Source: JAAFHS01 sp031396505 (GTDB taxonomy: Bacteria > Pseudomonadota > Alphaproteobacteria > Rhodobacterales > Rhodobacteraceae). From it: DNA of 10,481 nt. The notes beneath the pieces were generated by a model. It had not been told where the DNA came from and made no database searches. It worked only from the letters and a program-made list of their open reading frames with translations. Location: contig JANNKX010000236.1 in the NCBI GenBank assembly GCA_031396505.1, positions 1 through 10,481 of the forward strand, written 5' to 3'. A program made the translations under genes and the position numbers. Positions 7,053-10,481 of the stretch are shown here, piece by piece. Within the stretch, counting starts at the first letter, position 1. Each line of letters begins with the position of its first letter.

Positions 7053-8635
7053 ATGTCAACCGACCGCAAAGTCTGGCTCATCGGCAGTGGCATAGGCTCA
7101 CTCGCCGCCGCTGCCTTCATGATCCGCAATGCCGGTATGGTCGGCCACAACATTACGATTTTCGACACCTTGGCGGTGCCGGGCGGCAGTCTGGATGGGG
7201 CGGGCACAGCAGCGGCAGGCTATTCGCTGCGTTGCGGGCGGATGCTGACCACGGACAACTACGAGTGCACCTGGGGTGTGTACAAGACGATACCGTCGCT
7301 GACCAACCCCAAGACTTCAGTTTTCGACGAAACGGTGGCGTTTAACAAGGCCAACGTCCCGCACTCCGAGGCCAGCCTGATCGACCGCAACCGCACTATC
7401 ACCGATGTGACGACAATGGGCTTTACTATGGCTGACCGGGTGGAATTGTTGAAACTGACTGAGGCGAGCGCGGAAAAACTTGGTAAGACCCCGATCACCG
7501 ATTGGCTTTCACCGCCATTCTTCGAGACCAATTTCTGGTACATGTGGCAGACAACTTTTGCTTTTCAGCCGTGGCACAGTGCTGTGGAGTTCAAGCGATA
7601 CCTGCACCGCTTTATGAAAGAATTCTCGCGGATCGAGACTTTGGCCGGGGTCAAGCGCACGGTTTACAACCAGTACGACTCACTCGTGGTGCCATTGCTG
7701 AACTGGCTCAACGAACAGGGCGTGCAATTCCAGAAGGGTTGCACGGTGATGGACATCCTGCTGGATCCGGATGCGGTAGAGTTGACGGTGGCGGGGCTGA
7801 CGCTTTTGGCGGATTTTCAGGAACGCATAGTTTCGGTCGATGAAGGCGACCTTGTGATCTTTCAGAACGGATCGATGTCCGATGCATCATCCTTGGGCAC
7901 CATGAGCACGGCCCCGCCCCGCCTGACCAAGGCCGACAGCGGCGGCTGGACCCTTTGGGAAAAGCTGTGCGAAGGGCGACCCGCCTTCGGCAATCCTGCT
8001 AAGTTCAATTGCAGCATCGCCGAAAGCTATTGGGTGTCTTTCACAGTGACGACCAAGGACACTGCGTTCTTTGACAACATGCAGGCGCTGTCGGGGAATG
8101 TTGCCGGTATTGGTGGTCTGGTAACGTTCAAGGACTCCAACTGGTTGATGTCAGTGGTTCTGGCGCACCAGCCGCAGTTCGCCAACCAACCGGCGGATGT
8201 GCAGGTGTTTTGGGGCTATGCCTTGCACCCCGACAGGATTGGCGATTTCGTGGCCAAGCCAATTGCAGAGTTCACGGGTGCACGGGTGCAGAAATACTAC
8301 AGGAGCTGTATTGCCATCTGAATTTCGATGTCGCAACAACCTTCGCGACAGCCAACTGCATCTCTTGCCGGATGCCCTACATCACAAGTATGTTCATGCC
8401 GCGCGGCCCTACGGACCGCCCGTTGCCCGTTCCCGAGAACAGCCATAGCCTGGCCCTCGTAAGCCAATTCGTAGAAATCGCTGACGATGTGGTCTTTACC
8501 GTCGAGTATTCGGTGCGGGGGGCCCAGATGGCAGTGTATCAGGTGCTGCACATCGACAAGGAAATCCCGCCGATCCTGCACCGCGACAAATCGGTCAAGG
8601 TCAACTTCGACGCTGTGGTGAAGGCGTTTGCCTGA
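7053..8635 (+). pseudogene. ohyA: Oleate hydratase (MCRA family), frameshifted by an 8-bp tandem duplication
   Basis: Intact relatives are FAD-dependent enzymes that add water to the cis-9 double bond of oleate or palmitoleate, giving 10-hydroxy fatty acids. The N-terminal frame (7053-8321, 422 aa) has the FAD-binding GxGxxxL motif (G11, G13, L17), VPGGSLDG and RCGRM (60-64), and the YNQYDS block (205-210). At residue 410 it leaves the family pattern and soon stops at TGA 8319-8321. The other frame then carries the missing C-terminus: EILQELYCHL, TANCISCRMPYITSMF, DDVVFTVEYSVRGAQ, ending at TGA 8633-8635. The break falls exactly on a duplicated 8-mer (8273-8288). With one copy removed the gene encodes 524 residues, a normal family length. 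The product as it stands lacks about 114 C-terminal residues that help bind FAD and shape the substrate site, so it is probably inactive. GGGGATAG (7042-7049) is the ribosome site. Confidence 0.9.
8273..8288 (+). repeat. Exact 8-bp tandem duplication inside the oleate hydratase gene
   Basis: CACGGGTG occurs twice in direct succession (8273-8280 and 8281-8288). One copy gives the family-like reading AEFTGAEILQEL; two copies shift the frame and give AEFTGARVQKYY. This is the sole cause of the frameshift that I can see. Confidence 0.93.
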
Positions 8636-8732
8636 TTGGCATTGGTACGCATCGGTCAGCCGGGCGGCGCAGACATTGTCATCACCTTTCTATCGGCTAG
8701 CACGCACCGCGCGGGTTGGCCGAATGCCCGGG

Positions 8733-9464
8733 TCAGGTCACACGGCGCAGAAAGGCCTTTGTGCGCGGGTCTTGCGGGGTATCCAGCATGGTTGCGGGCG
8801 GACCTTGTTCCACAATCCGTCCGCCGTCCATGAACACGATCCGGTCTGCAATTTCGCGTGCAAACTGCATCTCATGTGTGACGATCAGCATTGTCTGCCG
8901 CCGTTCGGCAACCCGCCGCATCAGGTCCAGCACCTCACCTACCCATTCGGGGTCCAGCGCAGAGGTCGGCTCGTCAAACAGCATCAAGTCCGCGTCGAGT
9001 GCCATTGCGCGTCCGATGCCCACACGCTGCTGCTGCCCGCCCGACAATGCGGCGGGATATGATGCAGATTTATCCGCCAGTCCGGTTTCGTGAAGGATGT
9101 CATCGGCCCGTTTTTCTGCCGCCGCTTTCGTCTGGCCTTTGACGGTGATCAGCGCCTCGGTGATGTTTTCTCGCGCAGTCTTGTTCGCAAACAGCGCATA
9201 GTTCTGGAACACAAAGGCTGTGCGCCGCCGCAGTGCCAAGATTTGTGCACGGGTTGCGCTGACGGCATTGACGGTCAGATCACCCACCCCGATGATGCCG
9301 CTGTCGGGCCGGTCAAGATAATTGATGCATCGCAGCAATGTGGATTTGCCGGTACCGGAAGGGCCGACGATGACTACCCTTTCCCCCGGCGCGATGTCGA
9401 GCGCGATGCCATGCAGCACGTCAGTGGAACCGAATGATTTGCTCAGACCAGAGACAGAAATCAT
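8733..9464 (-). CDS. Polar amino-acid ABC transporter ATP-binding protein, 243 aa
   Basis: This is the cytoplasmic ATPase subunit of an amino-acid importer. Walker A GPSGTGKST (34-42), Q-loop Q87, signature LSGGQ (140-144), Walker B MLFDEP (161-166) with catalytic E165, and switch H197 are all present and intact. Length and style match the GlnQ/HisP/TcyN group (PAAT family); the substrate is not evident. The start at 9464 gives MISVSGLSKSF, directly at the first beta-strand. The frame stays open upstream to 9770, but that part is a shadow of the permease gene. It overlaps the permease by 4 bp (ATGA, 9461-9464). Its 3' end faces the oleate hydratase gene across 97 bp in which I see no convincing terminator. 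Confidence 0.95.
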   Translation of the reverse strand: MISVSGLSKSFGSTDVLHGIALDIAPGERVVIVGPSGTGKSTLLRCINYLDRPDSGIIGVGDLTVNAVSATRAQILALRRRTAFVFQNYALFANKTARENITEALITVKGQTKAAAEKRADDILHETGLADKSASYPAALSGGQQQRVGIGRAMALDADLMLFDEPTSALDPEWVGEVLDLMRRVAERRQTMLIVTHEMQFAREIADRIVFMDGGRIVEQGPPATMLDTPQDPRTKAFLRRVT

Positions 9465-10135
9465 CGGGCATACGCCTTGTTCAAATAGGTTTCCAGATGG
9501 CGTTGCGCCCAAGACAGGGCTTCGACTAGAATCCAATAGATGGCTGCGACCACGAGGAAAGCCTCGAAGTATAGAAAACTGCTCGCTGCTTCTTTCTGCG
9601 TTGCCCCCATCAGTTCGGTCACGCCCACTGTAAAGGCGAGCGAGGTGCTTTTGATCATGTCGATGAAATAGTTTACCAGCGTCGGGGCCGCGATCCTCGC
9701 AGCCTGCGGCAGGATAAGCCTGCGCATCATCTGGCTTTGCGTCATGCCGACGGCCTGTGCCGCCTCCCACTGGCTGCGATCGACGCCGATGATCGCTCCC
9801 CGGATGCTTTCAGCCATATAGGCGGAAAAGTGCAGGGTCAGCCCCATAATTGTGGCCGTGACGCCGTCGATCGTGGTCAGGAAGGACAGAATCTGCGGCA
9901 GGCCATAGTAGAACAGGAACAACTGTACCAGCAACGGCGTGCCACGAAAAAAGCTGATGAACAAGCGAACGAAGGGATCGATGACGGGCAGTCGGAAGAC
10001 ACGTTCGACGGCCATGATGGAAGCAAGCATCAGCGCAAGGATCATCCCCAGCACAGCCATAAACAGCGTCAGGGGGACGTATCCCAGCAAGACAGGCAGC
10101 AGATCGAGCATATACGTGTAGTCGAGGGCCGCCAT
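9461..10135 (-). CDS. Polar amino-acid ABC transporter permease (HisM/GlnP family), 224 aa
   Basis: This inner-membrane subunit forms the channel and couples to the ATPase. Several hydrophobic helices are visible (about 11-42, 55-85, 91-110 and 185-205). The cytoplasmic EAA loop EAAQAVGMTQSQMMRRLILPQ begins at residue 124, with the conserved Gly, and contacts the ATPase. FRGTPLLVQLF (63-73) is typical of the His/Glu/Gln/Arg/opine permease family. With a single permease gene in view, the transporter is probably a homodimer. The normal-looking end of the upstream binding-protein frame lies 3 bp before this start, so the genes form one operon, and the 4-bp overlap couples it to the ATPase gene. 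Confidence 0.94.
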   Translation of the reverse strand: MAALDYTYMLDLLPVLLGYVPLTLFMAVLGMILALMLASIMAVERVFRLPVIDPFVRLFISFFRGTPLLVQLFLFYYGLPQILSFLTTIDGVTATIMGLTLHFSAYMAESIRGAIIGVDRSQWEAAQAVGMTQSQMMRRLILPQAARIAAPTLVNYFIDMIKSTSLAFTVGVTELMGATQKEAASSFLYFEAFLVVAAIYWILVEALSWAQRHLETYLNKAYAR

Positions 10136-10168
10136 CGGCTATTCCGCGACGGTGATATCAGTGCCAAA

Positions 10169-10481
10169 CTACTTCACCGAAATCTCGGTCAACTTTCCGG
10201 TTTCGCGAAGGGTCGTGATTGCAATATCCACCTTGTCGCGTAGCGCGCGGCCCTCTTCTGTGTTTGCAAAGGGCAGCGCATTGCGGATGTCGCTGAACAT
10301 CGCACCCGCCATTGCAAGCGGCAGCGGGCTTTCCTGAATAAGTTGTGCAGATGAAACCCTGTCCATCACGAAGGCATCGACACGCCCAAGTGCTGTTTCC
10401 TGGGCGATGTTGCTGTCGTAGGTACGGATGTCGATCTCGGCGGCGTTCGGCAAGGACTTGAGTATTTCTTCAAAGTTGGAG
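10169..10481 (-). CDS. Amino-acid ABC transporter substrate-binding protein, C-terminal part, ending at a premature-looking amber codon
   Basis: The minus-strand frame is open from the window edge (first visible residues SNFEEILKSLP) to TAG at 10169-10171, giving 103 residues. They match the second lobe of family 3 periplasmic binding proteins: LGRVDAFVMDR (the lobe-hinge strand), LPFANTEEGRALRDKVDIAI and LRETGKLTEISVK. The signal peptide and ligand-binding Arg/Asp region lie outside the window. Past the TAG the same frame continues FGTDITVAE and stops at TAG 10139-10141, 3 bp before the permease start. Relatives usually end with K-Y/W-F-G-x-D, so the amber codon probably replaces a Tyr codon and removes 10 residues. 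The truncated protein may still fold, since only the final strand or tail is lost. Confidence 0.87.
   Translation of the reverse strand, partial: SNFEEILKSLPNAAEIDIRTYDSNIAQETALGRVDAFVMDRVSSAQLIQESPLPLAMAGAMFSDIRNALPFANTEEGRALRDKVDIAITTLRETGKLTEISVK

Noticed and set aside
8210..8635. Possible separate 141-codon gene after the oleate hydratase stop
   Set aside because: Its first part is out-of-frame noise. From about EILQEL onward it is the oleate hydratase C-terminus, joined to the N-terminal part once one copy of the 8-mer is removed.
8636..8732. Terminator between oleate hydratase and the ABC ATPase gene
   Set aside because: Only a weak CGGG/CCCG pairing is present, with no T-run on either strand.

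Overview
The window reads as chromosome of an alphaproteobacterium, most likely Rhodobacterales (Roseobacter/Rhodobacter-like). This rests on high G+C, the style of the proteins, a Crp/Fnr regulator, a CbpA/CbpM pair and Fnr-type palindromes. No rRNA, tRNA, IS element, CRISPR array or phage gene is visible. Coding density is very high and most neighbouring genes overlap or nearly touch.

Layout. (1) 1-413, minus strand: N-terminal part of a Crp/Fnr-family regulator, cut by the window edge. It is divergent from (2) a 78-residue conserved-type hypothetical protein (606-842, plus). A perfect Fnr/Crp-like palindrome (498-511) lies between them. (3) 844-2105, minus: cbpA-cbpM, a DnaJ-like co-chaperone and its modulator, overlapping by 4 bp. 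(4) 2260-8635, plus: a tightly packed run of a 34-residue membrane miniprotein, a Cu(I)-exporting P1B ATPase with a YHS domain and a second Cys-rich module at its N-terminus, an endonuclease/exonuclease/phosphatase-family protein (YbhP-like), a cardiolipin synthase-type phospholipase D protein (ClsB-like), and an oleate hydratase gene. The divergent region 2106-2259 carries two Fnr-like boxes, one placed suitably for each direction. (5) 8733-10481, minus: a polar amino-acid ABC transporter (substrate-binding protein, permease, ATPase), with the binding protein cut by the window edge.

How it may fit together (inference): the plus-strand run and cbpA-cbpM look like an envelope and protein stress set controlled by a Crp/Fnr regulator, plausibly in response to low oxygen or reactive nitrogen. 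Copper export protects against Cu(I), cardiolipin synthase and oleate hydratase act on membrane lipids or fatty acids, and the chaperone pair handles proteins.

Two genes carry apparent lesions. The oleate hydratase is frameshifted by an exact 8-bp tandem duplication (8273-8288), and removing one copy restores the full-length frame. The ABC binding protein ends at an in-frame amber codon (10169-10171) ten codons before what looks like its normal end. The small membrane protein in front of copA, the paired Fnr-like boxes, and the copper/lipid gene combination are the other points worth following up.
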